Under the pieces are notes generated by a model, which ran no database searches, was not told where the DNA came from, and worked only from the letters and a program-made list of their open reading frames with translations. 64,000 bases of DNA, taken from Gautieria morchelliformis. Taxonomy: Eukaryota; Basidiomycota; Agaricomycetes; Gomphales; Gomphaceae. The stretch covers positions 162,936 to 226,935 of the forward strand of contig WHVA01000145.1 in assembly GCA_015179125.1 (NCBI GenBank), written 5' to 3'. Below, piece by piece: positions 55,618 to 64,000 of the stretch. A program made the position numbers and the translations under genes. Each line of letters starts with the position of its first letter. The stretch's first letter is position 1.

Positions 55618-58600
55618 ATGTCGAGTAGCAATAACACGTACAAGATCGATCCCTTGAACGGGGATAATTACGCGGCGTGGCGCCGGCGGCTCGAGTGGAT
55701 ACTCGATGACTCAGATCTGTGGGACGTGGCTATCGGCAGGGAGACGGAACCGAGACCGGCAGATGCCGACAACGTCACTGCGACCGAACAGCAGGAGATC
55801 GACGATTGGAGAAGGAAGGACAAGAAGGCTAGAAAAGAGATTTGCCTCAGAGTTGCCGATGAACAACTAGTTTACATCAATCAGACGATGTCTGCGTTTG
55901 CTGTATGGACTAGTCTACAAGCAATATTCGAATCTAAGGGAGCAGTGGGGATTGTAAATCTCCGAAGAGATTTCTTCCGGACGCTTGCCGAAGACGGCGC
56001 GAACATGGAGGAGCACGTACGCAAGCTCCGCGGCATTCAACAGGAATTGAATGCACGGGGGCATTACATCAGTGACACCGAGTTCTCGAACACGTTGCTG
56101 ACGTCATTACCAGATTCTTGGTCGGCGTTTATTACGGCAGTAAACGCCAGTGGAGCCGGGACAACAGCTGATATATTAATAGCTCGGGTCCTCGATGAGG
56201 ATCGAGCACGGAAAGCTGGATCGGCACGGCAGACGGCGCTTAAGGCGCAACAACGTCACAGGACCAGGAAAGATGACTCAGGAGCAACAAAGGGAAAGTG
56301 CCGAAATTGCGGCAAAAAGGGTCATTACGTGAAGGACTGTTGGGCGAAAGGTGGCGGCAAGGAAGGCCAAGCACCGAAATGGTTCAAATCAGGGAACAAA
56401 GAAACAGTCAAACAAGCAGAAGAAAAAGACTTCGCATTTGTATCTAAGGAGGTAGCATACAGTGCTATATCCGCATCCGACTGGCTAGCCGATTCAGCGG
56501 CAACAACACATATAGCTCGAAGCCGAAATGATTTCGCTAGCTATGCCGAGGAACCATCGGAAATCGAAGGAATTTCACCCGGCGCGGTACTACATACACA
56601 AGGCCGAGGCACTATATACATGGAATTCAAGATCGGCGCCAAGACGAACACGATCGAGCTACGTGACGTCAAGCATGCACCGGATGCGCCGAACAACCTT
56701 ATCAGCGTAGGGCGTCTGACTGATAAGGGCAACACAGCCACTTTTTCAGGCACCGGCGTCGAATTCAAATCACGCGCCGGAGTTACCTTCGCACAGGGAC
56801 AGAAGCGCGGGCGGCTATTCTGTATGAAGGCACGGGTCACTCGATCAATCGAGGCACGGGACTTTGCCGCAGCGGCAAAGGGACGGTCATGGGACAAATG
56901 GCACAGGATACTCGGGCACGTCAACATAAATTCTATAAAGATGTTGAAATCTAACGATCTAGTCACCGGACTTGAGATCGACGAGTCAAACGAGCCGAGC
57001 CAGTGCAAGGCATGCATACAAGGCAAGCGGCATGTGGAGCCATTCCCCAAAAGAGCCGAGGACACTGTAGAACAGGTCGGTGACCTGACAGTATCCGATG
57101 TATGGGGGCCTGCCCAGACCGAGGGACCATCACGTGAAAAGTACTTTTATTCTTTCACGGACATCAAATCGAGGTACACGGTCATCTATTTTGGGAGCGC
57201 CAAAGATGAAGCGCTCAAACACTTCGAGACGTACAAGGCATTCCTCGAGACCCAAACAGGTCAGAAACTGAAGAGGTTTCGCTCAGATAATGGAGGGGAA
57301 TATGTCAATAAGAATTTCAAGGAATTTTGTGCAAAATATGGCATTATCATGGAAACTACAGCTCCATACTCCCCAGCCCAGAATGGAATTGCCGAACGAC
57401 TCAACCGGACCTTACTCGAACACGCACGGGCAATGATGTTTGCCAAGAACCTGCCTAAAATACTCTGGCCCGAGGCTGTGGCTTACGCGTGTTACATCAA
57501 AAACCGATCACCCACGCGAGCGCTTGGAGATGACGCAACGCCGTTCCAGGCACTATTCGGCAAGAAGCCGAACATAGCACGTCTAGAGGAATTCGGGACA
57601 AATTGTTGGGTTATGGTGCCGGATCAACGACGAGCTAAACTTGATCCAAAGGCAGAAGAACACATCTTCGTCGGAGTAGCAGAACATGCAAAAGCATGGA
57701 GGTATTACAATAAAGCCTCAAAACATGTTCAAATTTCGAGAAATATCACATTCGACGAAAATGACAACCGACTCTACCCTATCCCAGACAACGACGATGA
57801 TGACACGGCACCGCTCGAGGGGGAGCACTCACCGCGCGAGCATGTGCCGGACCCGATCACATCTACCCCACAGACGTCATCACCCCACACGACACCCGTT
57901 CCTGATCCACCTGAACAAGCGCCAGCTCCAGAGATCCGACGGAGCGCGCGTATCACTCAAAGGCCGGATTACCGGAAACTGAATAATTCAGGACGCACCG
58001 AGCAGGTTTACATAACGAAAGAAATCGTCACCGAACCTGAGAATTACAGAGCGGCGGTATCACGTGATGATGCGCCGATCTGGGAGAAAGCGATGGAAAT
58101 TGAGATGGACCAACACAAGACGCTAGGAACATGGGAGCTAACAGAACTACCACCCGGACGAGTAGCTATCGGTTGCCGATGGGTATACGCCGTCAAAACG
58201 CAACCGGATGGACAATTTGATAAGGCTAAAGCAAGGGTCGTGGCTCAAGGATTCACACAGAGGCCAGGAATGGACTACTACGAGATAACCTCACCCGTGG
58301 TCAAATTCGATTCACTACGTGTTCTATTGGCGATCGCAAACACACTCGATTGGGAAATCGAAATGATGGATGTCAAAGGCGCCTACCTCAATTCAACCAT
58401 AGATGAGGAGATCTACATGCGCCAGCCCGACGGATTTGATGATGGATCTGGACGCGTTCTAAGAATATACAGAGCGCTCTACGGACTCAAGCAATCGGGG
58501 CGAGCTTGGCATCAGCGCTTACGCAAATTATTACTCGATCTCGGCTTCCATCAAAGTACAGCCGATGAATGCGTCTACATCAGACAAGATAAGGATTCAA

Positions 58601-58701
58601 TCGAAGTCATATCAGTATATGTGGACGACTTTGGACTATTTGCTAACTCCAAAGGAGGGATGATTAAGCTCAAGGGGAGCTTCATGGAAAATTCCCCTTA
58701 A
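55618..58701 (+). CDS. Cop-B gag-protease-integrase-RT polyprotein, first 1027 codons
   Basis: Domains in order: UBN2-type gag (LNGDNYAAWRRRLEWIL near residue 15); zinc knuckle C228-x2-C231-x4-H236-x4-C241 (CRNCGKKGHYVKDC); aspartic protease with DSAATTH at D292; pre-integrase WHRILGHVN with CKAC; integrase core with D494, D557 and E593 (DD35E, FRSDNGGEY and NGIAERLNRTLLEH). RT follows, with KARVVAQGFTQRPGMDY, MDVKGAYLNSTIDEEIYM and YVDD at 1001-1004. The frame ends LKGSFMENSP because four G residues at 58674-58677 stand where three would keep frame. Gag and pol share one frame, as in many copia elements. The start Met at 55618 follows the primer site by 66 bp. Confidence 0.9.
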   Translation: MSSSNNTYKIDPLNGDNYAAWRRRLEWILDDSDLWDVAIGRETEPRPADADNVTATEQQEIDDWRRKDKKARKEICLRVADEQLVYINQTMSAFAVWTSLQAIFESKGAVGIVNLRRDFFRTLAEDGANMEEHVRKLRGIQQELNARGHYISDTEFSNTLLTSLPDSWSAFITAVNASGAGTTADILIARVLDEDRARKAGSARQTALKAQQRHRTRKDDSGATKGKCRNCGKKGHYVKDCWAKGGGKEGQAPKWFKSGNKETVKQAEEKDFAFVSKEVAYSAISASDWLADSAATTHIARSRNDFASYAEEPSEIEGISPGAVLHTQGRGTIYMEFKIGAKTNTIELRDVKHAPDAPNNLISVGRLTDKGNTATFSGTGVEFKSRAGVTFAQGQKRGRLFCMKARVTRSIEARDFAAAAKGRSWDKWHRILGHVNINSIKMLKSNDLVTGLEIDESNEPSQCKACIQGKRHVEPFPKRAEDTVEQVGDLTVSDVWGPAQTEGPSREKYFYSFTDIKSRYTVIYFGSAKDEALKHFETYKAFLETQTGQKLKRFRSDNGGEYVNKNFKEFCAKYGIIMETTAPYSPAQNGIAERLNRTLLEHARAMMFAKNLPKILWPEAVAYACYIKNRSPTRALGDDATPFQALFGKKPNIARLEEFGTNCWVMVPDQRRAKLDPKAEEHIFVGVAEHAKAWRYYNKASKHVQISRNITFDENDNRLYPIPDNDDDDTAPLEGEHSPREHVPDPITSTPQTSSPHTTPVPDPPEQAPAPEIRRSARITQRPDYRKLNNSGRTEQVYITKEIVTEPENYRAAVSRDDAPIWEKAMEIEMDQHKTLGTWELTELPPGRVAIGCRWVYAVKTQPDGQFDKAKARVVAQGFTQRPGMDYYEITSPVVKFDSLRVLLAIANTLDWEIEMMDVKGAYLNSTIDEEIYMRQPDGFDDGSGRVLRIYRALYGLKQSGRAWHQRLRKLLLDLGFHQSTADECVYIRQDKDSIEVISVYVDDFGLFANSKGGMIKLKGSFMENSP

Positions 58702-59639
58702 CAGATTTAGGAGAAATGAAGAAAATATTGGGAATTAGAGTTGAGAGGAATAGGGATGAGGGAACGCTGATCATGTCTCAAGGACATTACATCGACATCA
58801 TACTCGATCGATTCAACATGACAACGGCTCATTCGGTATCTACACCCCTGCATAAAATGATCAAACTCACGACACCCATGGACTCAACAGGTCCAACTGC
58901 CGAAGTACCCTATGCCAAAGCGATCGGATCACTCATGTATGCAGCACTCAGCACGCGACCTGATTTGGCCTTTACCGTACAACATCTGAGCCAATTCACT
59001 ACTACTTACGGAACCGAGCACTGGACGGCGATCAAACACGCGCTCAGGTACCTCAAAGGGTCACGTGACGACGGCATAACATTCCGACGAGACGCTGGTC
59101 TCGACCTCGAAATATTTGTCGACTCGGATTATGCTAATAGAAACGACGCACTATCTATTAGTGGCTATGTAGCTATGCTAGGAGGAGGAACCATTGCATG
59201 GAGCTCGAAGAAGCAGCGAACGATCGCGCTATCTACCACGGAGGCCGAATACATGGCACTTACCGAGGGCGCCAAGCAATTAATCTGGCTGAGGCGTTTC
59301 ATCGAGGAACTTGGAATCGATCAAACCCAGCCCACGTCACTTCGATCAGACAATCTAGGCGCCATTACACTATCGCATGACGCAACGTATCATGCGCGTA
59401 CCAAACACATCAATGTCGCATATCATTTTATCCGTGAGAAAGTGGCCTCTCACGAGGCATCACTTACATACGTACCGACGAAGGAGAACGTAGCGGACAT
59501 ATTTACAAAGGGATTAGACATGCACCAACATAGGTATCTATTAGGGAAATTAGGATTTTGTCGAAGGGACTTCTCGCTGAGGGGGAGTGTTAGTAATCGG
59601 AACGATGACACTGCCGAGGCAGAGCCGGCACGCATTTAG
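58678..59639 (+). CDS. Cop-B RT end and RNase H, in the shifted frame
   Basis: From the shift the frame reads ELHGKFPLTDLGEMKKILGI, then GSLMYAALSTRPDLAFTVQH. RNase H has IFVDSDYANRNDALSISGYV, WSSKKQRTIALSTTEAEYMA and LRSDNLGAITLSHD, and the C-terminal end is TKHINVAYHFIREKV with VADIFTKGL. The first Met in this frame is at 58716. The stop lies inside the 3' LTR. Everything needed is present, and a single base deletion upstream would restore one polyprotein, so the element may be an assembly error away from intact or freshly inactivated. Confidence 0.85.
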
Positions 59640-59810
59640 CCGGAGGTTCGAGATCGCTCTCGACCCCGGGTTGCTGGTGCGCCGGCATCGCATCGGCACA
59701 GCAGCTCGAAGGGATTGGTAATATAATGGACATTATAATTTGTATATAAAGGAACGATCTACTTGAGATCAATATAGAATATCAGATCATTATATCTCCT
59801 TCGTCCCACA
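59588..59810 (+). repeat. Cop-B 3' LTR (223 bp)
   Basis: Identical to the 5' LTR and directly preceded by the purine tract GAGGGGGAG. Confidence 0.9.
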
Positions 59811-61088
59811 ATGACAACAAGGCTGTACCAGGCTATGCCCAGCTGTGCTAAGCAGTGCTCTTAGTAATTATGGCTACAGAGCCCTAATTGGCTCAGAACT
59901 GCTTACTCAGCTTCTGAGTGCCAAATACATGGTTACTGGAGATACAGCCTCAATGACTCAACCAATCCAGGCACAACTTGGTGAGTCAGGAGTACATGAC
60001 TCAGCCAAGCTGTGCTATGGCACATGACCCTTTTCAGTGAGTCATTCCTGACAAATCAAGCTCTGATTGGTAGGAAGCCTGGTAGAGTCCCCTGGAAACA
60101 GCCAGTTTCTTCCAACCCTTTCTTCCATCTTCCACAAGCTTCTTCCCCCATTCCATTAATAGATAGAAGGTTCTACTTGCTTACTAAGCTCCTGTACATT
60201 ACAATATAAAAGGAGGCCCTTTGCCTGTCCTTTGAGCAATCAATCTACCCATCTTCTATCCTACACAGCTTGTGTGACTTGCACATCTTATCTAAGTTCC
60301 TAACCCGAACTAGAATACTACTCTTGCTTAGAGTAACTATTCTTAGTTAAGTAGTTGCTTTACTGCTTAGCCACTTAGCCTAACACGCTGGGTGAAACTC
60401 TACAGAGTGAGGTTGGCAATCGATTTTCTTGTCAATTAGCACTCCAATACCCGAGACGAGCTGTTCAGTTGATTTTCCTGTTCAGTGACTTTCACAAGTC
60501 AAGTCAAGTTGTGCGCGAAAGCCACTTCACATTACTCTCTCGTTATTGCAGTGCATTGACGTTGGTCGACCCAATCCACTTACAAACTCTCCTGCAGAGC
60601 CTATTCCCTCTTTATTAAAAGGAATACTCTTGGACCCCGATAGTGTCCTTGAACCTACACACTCTTTTAGTTTATTGTTCAGTGCAGCTAAGAAACGCAT
60701 TGCCTTCTATCTGTAATAACTTGGACTAGTTATTACACAGATTGCAACCAAGGTACAAATATTAAATTATTTCTGGAGTTGTGCTGCTGCATTGAATTGG
60801 TATTCTACTAGTCGTGTAAACGACACGTTCTGATAGACTGAGGCGTTAGCAATAACACCAAAGTCTTGAAGGGTTCCAAAACAGCCGCGCGCATACACGC
60901 ACATCGCCCGATTTCCCCACTCCCTTTTGCCGACTGACACTCACCCCATGACCCATTCCCGTTCTCTCACCCCACCTCCATGCGCTCCACTCAGATCGTA
61001 AGTATATACATGTACGCTTAGCTACGCATCAGCCCCATGACTCGACTCCAACCCCGGGCATCCATCCCCGCACATCCCACCGATCGTT

Positions 61089-61707
61089 TGTTACGACCGT
61101 TCATTTCCGACTTCCGACCCTCAGTTCCGCCACTCCTTCCGCCCCTCCAATAGTTCCGCACAACGTTCCGCCCCTCCGACATTTCCGACATTCCGCCCCT
61201 TGTACATTTCCCTTGTTCTTTCGACTCTATTACCCGGACCCACCGGACCCACCTCGTCATCCATCAAAACCTTATATCCGGTCACCCTTGTAGTTCGTTG
61301 TCAGATATGTTTTCCCGACCCCTTGTTCTTTGCCATTGTTCTACCTTACCCTGAACCCCCCTTGTAGTCCCATTGTTCCCAATTAGTTAGTTCCCACACA
61401 TTGTACTCGACTTCCGCTTCCTCCGGAATTTGCTTAGTACAACACCATTACTTGTTGCTCTGCGCTTTGTATAAAAACCCCCTCATGTATGTCTGTTATT
61501 CTGCAATCAGATAATCACCTTCGATACTTGATTTCCTTCGCTCCATCTCCTGTTCTTAGCACAGCGAGTCTAGCAAGATCTCAGTCTCTCTCTCAGCCTT
61601 CCGTCTTCCGCCCTCCGCCTCAGTTCCGACTCAAGTTCCGACCAAACCTCTGGTCCAGTACTTTCCGACTTCCGGCTCATTTCCGAAATACCTAGGACGA
61701 TAGTTCA
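61089..61707 (+). repeat. Probable G2 5' LTR with TATA box and primer-binding site at its edge
   Basis: The right end ...GATAGTTCA is followed by TTGGGGGCGCAACC, a plausible tRNA primer site two bases downstream. A TATAAAAA box is at 61470. The left end is placed at TGTTACGACCG by its TG start and by where the TTCCG-rich composition begins, but without the 3' LTR this is a guess. 60889-61088 is pyrimidine-rich sequence with no recognised feature. Confidence 0.5.
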
Positions 61708-61814
61708 TTGGGGGCGCAACCTATAAGTTGAAGCCGCTGTCCTTTCCAGTTCCGACTTAGTGGAAATCTCGATACGTAACAGTATTATCTGATTCCCACC
61801 CGATAACTATCACT

Positions 61815-63254
61815 ATGCCTCCTCGTACCACAGCTACTTCAGCTCGAGCAGGAGCTGTTGAAGCTCTCTCTTATTTTGGCAATCTTAGATCCGCAGCACC
61901 AAGGCACGCGGAACCCTCCAGCAGCTCTCGTGCCGACGATGAGCTTTCCGATGCTTTTCCGCAACGTTTCGAAGAAGTTCCCGACGCTAATCCCGACGAC
62001 AATCCCGACTACGACGGAAATTCGACGAGTAGCAGCGGCGAACAAACAGCAGCGTCATTCCGACGCCCAGCTCCACCACCACCACCTCCACCAGGACCAC
62101 CTCCAGGCGGCCCTCCAGGCGGCCCTCATGGCGGCCCACCCGGCGGTCCCCCAGGCGGTCCTCCCGGCGGTCCTCCACCTCCAATTCCACCTCAGATTCC
62201 CGCCAACCCAGTTCCGCCCGCGCCAGTTCCGGATCTTGCACAAGCCATCGCCATGCTAGCCGGACAACTCCAGCGCCCGGCCCAAGCACCACCACGACCC
62301 AAGACAAAGGTCCGCGAACCAGATCAGTTCGACGGTTCCGACCCCAAGAAGCTCCAGCCATTTCTGGTTCAGCTTCAACTCAATTTCCGTGATCGTCCCG
62401 ACGCCTTTCCCGACGACGAACGAAAGGTCAATTATGCCCTTTCCTATCTCCGAGGCACGGCGCTCGACTATTTCGAACCCGCCCTCATGGATCCGTTCGC
62501 TCTCGTCGACTGGGCCGACGATTACCCCAATTTCATTTCCGAACTCCGCAGCAACTTCGGACCATTTGATATGGAAGCCGATGCGGAAAACGAACTCGAT
62601 AAGCTTCGCATGAAAGACACTCATAAGATAGCTAAATATATCGTCACGTTTCAGCAGCTCGCTCCTCGAGTCCAATGGGGAGAAGCCGCACTCCGACGCC
62701 AGTTTTACATGGGCTTGCCATCCCGCATCAAGGATGAAATTGCCCGCGTCGGAAAACCCGCCACCCTTACCGACCTCCGCAACCTCGCCCAATCCATCGA
62801 TTCGCGCTACTGGGAAAGACACTCCGAGATTGCTCGTGAAACCTCCGCCCAGAGCAAGAACGACAAGTCTTCCGACAAAAAGTCTGATAAAGACAAGAAG
62901 AAGACCAATTCCGGAAACACCAACTCCGGAAACAACAACAACAACAGTTCCGGATCCAACTCCGGCAACCGGAACAACAACAACACCCCTCGGAACAACC
63001 AGGCCTCTGGTTCTAACACCAACGCCCGGAAGAGTACCCCGGATCTTTCCGACAAACTTGGGAAAGACGGAAAACTAACCCCTGTAGAACGCCAGCGTCG
63101 CATGGACAACAACCTTTGCCTCTTCTGCGGCAAAGGAGGTCACGTCGCTCGCGACTGCACTCGCGCTTCCGCCTCCGCTGCTAAGGCCAAAGGCCGCGCA
63201 GCAAAGACGGAAGAGAAATCCGAAGCGGTTCCCGCTGCGGATTCAAAAAAATAG
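61815..63254 (+). CDS. G2 gag (479 aa)
   Basis: It starts MPPRTTATSARAGAVEALSY. An acidic N-terminus is followed by a Pro/Gly-rich repeat of PPGGPPGG type (about residues 90-130). The retrotransposon gag domain includes KVREPDQFDGSDPKKLQPFL, YALSYLRGTALDYFEP and FGPFDMEADAENELDKLRM. A Ser/Asn/Gly-rich linker leads to a zinc knuckle C435-x2-C438-x4-H443-x4-C448 (CLFCGKGGHVARDC). The frame is intact and stops at TAG 63252, preceded by seven A residues. The protein would assemble particles packaging the element RNA. Confidence 0.85.
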   Translation: MPPRTTATSARAGAVEALSYFGNLRSAAPRHAEPSSSSRADDELSDAFPQRFEEVPDANPDDNPDYDGNSTSSSGEQTAASFRRPAPPPPPPPGPPPGGPPGGPHGGPPGGPPGGPPGGPPPPIPPQIPANPVPPAPVPDLAQAIAMLAGQLQRPAQAPPRPKTKVREPDQFDGSDPKKLQPFLVQLQLNFRDRPDAFPDDERKVNYALSYLRGTALDYFEPALMDPFALVDWADDYPNFISELRSNFGPFDMEADAENELDKLRMKDTHKIAKYIVTFQQLAPRVQWGEAALRRQFYMGLPSRIKDEIARVGKPATLTDLRNLAQSIDSRYWERHSEIARETSAQSKNDKSSDKKSDKDKKKTNSGNTNSGNNNNNSSGSNSGNRNNNNTPRNNQASGSNTNARKSTPDLSDKLGKDGKLTPVERQRRMDNNLCLFCGKGGHVARDCTRASASAAKAKGRAAKTEEKSEAVPAADSKK

Positions 63255-63291
63255 TCAGCAGTCCTCCGGCCTCCGCACGAGCTGAGGGCTG
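63245..63291 (+). promoter_or_regulatory. Programmed -1 ribosomal frameshift site, gag/pol junction
   Basis: The heptamer A AAA AAA (63245-63251) lies in the gag frame as TCA AAA AAA TAG. A -1 slip reads ATA GTC AGC and enters the protease frame, which is open. Seven bases downstream CAGTCCTC (63259-63266) can pair with GAGGGCTG (63284-63291) as an 8-bp stem with one G-U pair. The heptamer, spacing and stem fit the classical -1 signal. Confidence 0.65.
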
Positions 63292-63964
63292 TGTTGACCC
63301 CATTCGTGCGACAAACGAGGTTAAACTCAACGCATCCGCTCTTTCGTCCTCCGACTCTCTCTCTGTTCCGCTCACTTCCGACACAATTTCCGCACCCCCG
63401 TTTACAGCATTGGTCGACTCCGGTTCGACTCATTGTTTCCTCGATTCCGACTTTGTTTTGAAACATAAACTTCCGACCCGCAACATTCCGACTATTCCGC
63501 TCCGCCTTTTCGACGGGTCTTCCAACACGGGAATTTCCCAAGTTGTGGATCTGTCTATCCGTTTCGCTACTGGGGACAACCATGAAGTTACGTTTTACGT
63601 TACTCCGCTAGATGCTAGCTGTTCCGTTGTACTAGGACACAATTGGCTCACCCGATATAATCCGTCGATTAACTGGGCATTGGGTCAAATACAGTTCCGT
63701 ACCCCGGATCAACTTCCATCTATTCCGACGTCTTCTGCAAAGATGGCTCAGGCCTCTTCTGCAACTCCGCTCGTGGATTCAGTTCCGCACTCCGGTCCCG
63801 CTTTAGCACCTCCGCCCCTTGAAGCTCCCCGAATTGCGCTCGTTTCCGCCACCGCTTTCCGCGTATTGCAACGGCAAGATGATACGACCGTTTCCAGGTT
63901 CACCTCTCCGATTCGGCTTCAGTCAAGGCTCGTTCCGCCTCGACTTCCGCCCCGGTCGACATGA
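63252..63964 (+). CDS. G2 pol, protease region, in the -1 frame, with a later frameshift
   Basis: The frame from the slip site reads VSSPPASARAEGCVDPIRAT and leads to the aspartic protease FTALVDSGSTHCFLD (DSG active site), then VTFYVTPLDASCSVVLGHNW with LTRYNPSINW. It stops at 63962-63964. A different frame then carries on with APVDMSSVPEEYRDFPD, the usual start of the RT region in fungal gypsy elements. The switch lies near 63901-63908 (SRFTSPIR versus SDSASVKARSAS), consistent with a single-base deletion. This copy is therefore probably inactive although gag and protease look intact. Confidence 0.75.
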
Positions 63965-64000
63965 GCTCAGTTCCGGAAGAATATCGTGACTTCCCGGACG

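Larger units (their letters stand above)
55316..59815 (+). mobile_element. Ty1/copia element Cop-B, very young, near-complete
   Basis: LTRs 55316-55538 and 59588-59810 (223 bp) are identical. The 5-bp duplication ATGAC flanks the element (55311-55315 and 59811-59815). A primer-binding site GGTTATGGGCCCC follows the 5' LTR and the polypurine tract GAGGGGGAG precedes the 3' LTR. One long gag-pol frame is broken only by a single extra G in RT. Identical LTRs indicate insertion very recently in evolutionary terms. Confidence 0.9.
54875..60883 (+). mobile_element. Solo-LTR-like element 2 (about 1.5 kb), host of the Cop-B insertion
   Basis: It starts TGTAGGGGAACGG, ends GGGTTCCAAAACA and is flanked by the perfect duplication GCCGC (54870-54874 and 60884-60888). 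After removing 55316-59815 it is about 1.51 kb and aligns with 11544-12916 throughout (shared TTCAACCAG, TTCCATTAATAGATAGAAGG and TATAAAAGGAGGCCC). Two copies with independent 5-bp duplications and no internal region mark it as a solo LTR family. Confidence 0.7.
61089..64000 (+). mobile_element. Ty3/gypsy element G2, 5' part, running off the window
   Basis: A probable LTR (61089-61707), leader, gag and the start of pol are present in order. The family differs from G1: it has a Pro/Gly-rich gag and a gag/pol frameshift junction. TTCCG words are extremely frequent in both LTR and coding parts. RT, integrase and the 3' LTR must lie beyond 64000. Confidence 0.8.

Noticed and set aside
56541-57065. 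174-codon minus-strand ORF
   Set aside because: It is antisense to the Cop-B protease and pre-integrase region.
62256-62822. 188-codon minus-strand ORF
   Set aside because: It is antisense to the intact G2 gag.
1-64000. CRISPR arrays, rRNA and tRNA genes
   Set aside because: No regularly spaced direct repeats, rRNA core sequences or tRNA cloverleaf with intact A and B boxes were recognised; the organism is a fungus, so CRISPR is not expected.

Overview
The window looks like repeat-rich, probably subtelomeric or heterochromatic DNA from an agaricomycete (mushroom-forming basidiomycete). Evidence for this: genes with very small GT-AG introns, DUF6533-type membrane proteins, a CxC/KDZ-associated fragment, a Zn2Cys6 regulator of basidiomycete style, the 'NPIE / YWGWVKYRYR' transposase family common in Agaricomycetes, and fungal Ty1/copia and Ty3/gypsy elements. 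No rRNA, tRNA or CRISPR array was seen, and no intact housekeeping gene. Nearly everything is a mobile element, a duplicated gene block or a gene fragment. All family names are from motif recognition by eye; no database search was run.

Layout. A duplicated block is the backbone. One unit is a DUF6533-type membrane-protein gene, a short TATA-bearing spacer, a divergently oriented decayed C-terminal part of a basidiomycete transcription-factor-like gene, and a GC-rich spacer. The window starts in the last codons of one such TF copy (unit U1, 1-5442, resuming at 19688-19860). Units U2 and U3 (20822-30624) run in the opposite orientation to U4 and U5 (about 41460-54829). The inner parts of U3 and U5 form a near-perfect 4.1-kb inverted repeat (26518-30624 versus 46598-50706) around a 16-kb centre.

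U1 is broken by a Tc1/mariner-like element (986-4226), a TA-flanked MITE (4271-4935) and a nested retroelement stack (5443-19687). The stack is a gag-only copia-type element with 99-bp LTRs. Its gag is split by a Ty3/gypsy chromovirus (6008-19021, minus strand). That chromovirus is itself split by a 4.66-kb element with terminal inverted repeats (6798-11461), a 1.37-kb solo-LTR-like element (11544-12916) and a 1.02-kb insertion (14343-15361).

The 16-kb centre between the inverted-repeat arms is a mosaic of gene pieces: a CxC/KDZ-type fragment fused in frame to a DUF6533 start, an HRQ1-like helicase piece, the N-terminal and middle part of a Zn2Cys6 regulator, an RTC4-like ORF and a Misato/DML1 fragment. 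These are followed by a second Tc1/mariner copy (36771-40010) and an unidentified multi-exon gene (40358-41459, minus). On the right, a second solo-LTR-like element (54875-60883) hosts a very young copia element with identical LTRs and one frameshift. The window ends inside a Ty3/gypsy element whose gag and pol frames are joined by a convincing -1 frameshift signal.

Functionally the window is a record of nested transposition, segmental duplication and inversion rather than a pathway. The possibly expressible items are the DUF6533 genes, Tc1/mariner copy 1, the young copia element and the gypsy gag. The strongest points for follow-up are the near-identical inverted repeat with its in-frame chimeric ORF, the gag-only copia element, the TIR element carrying a cargo gene, and the gag-pol frameshift site.
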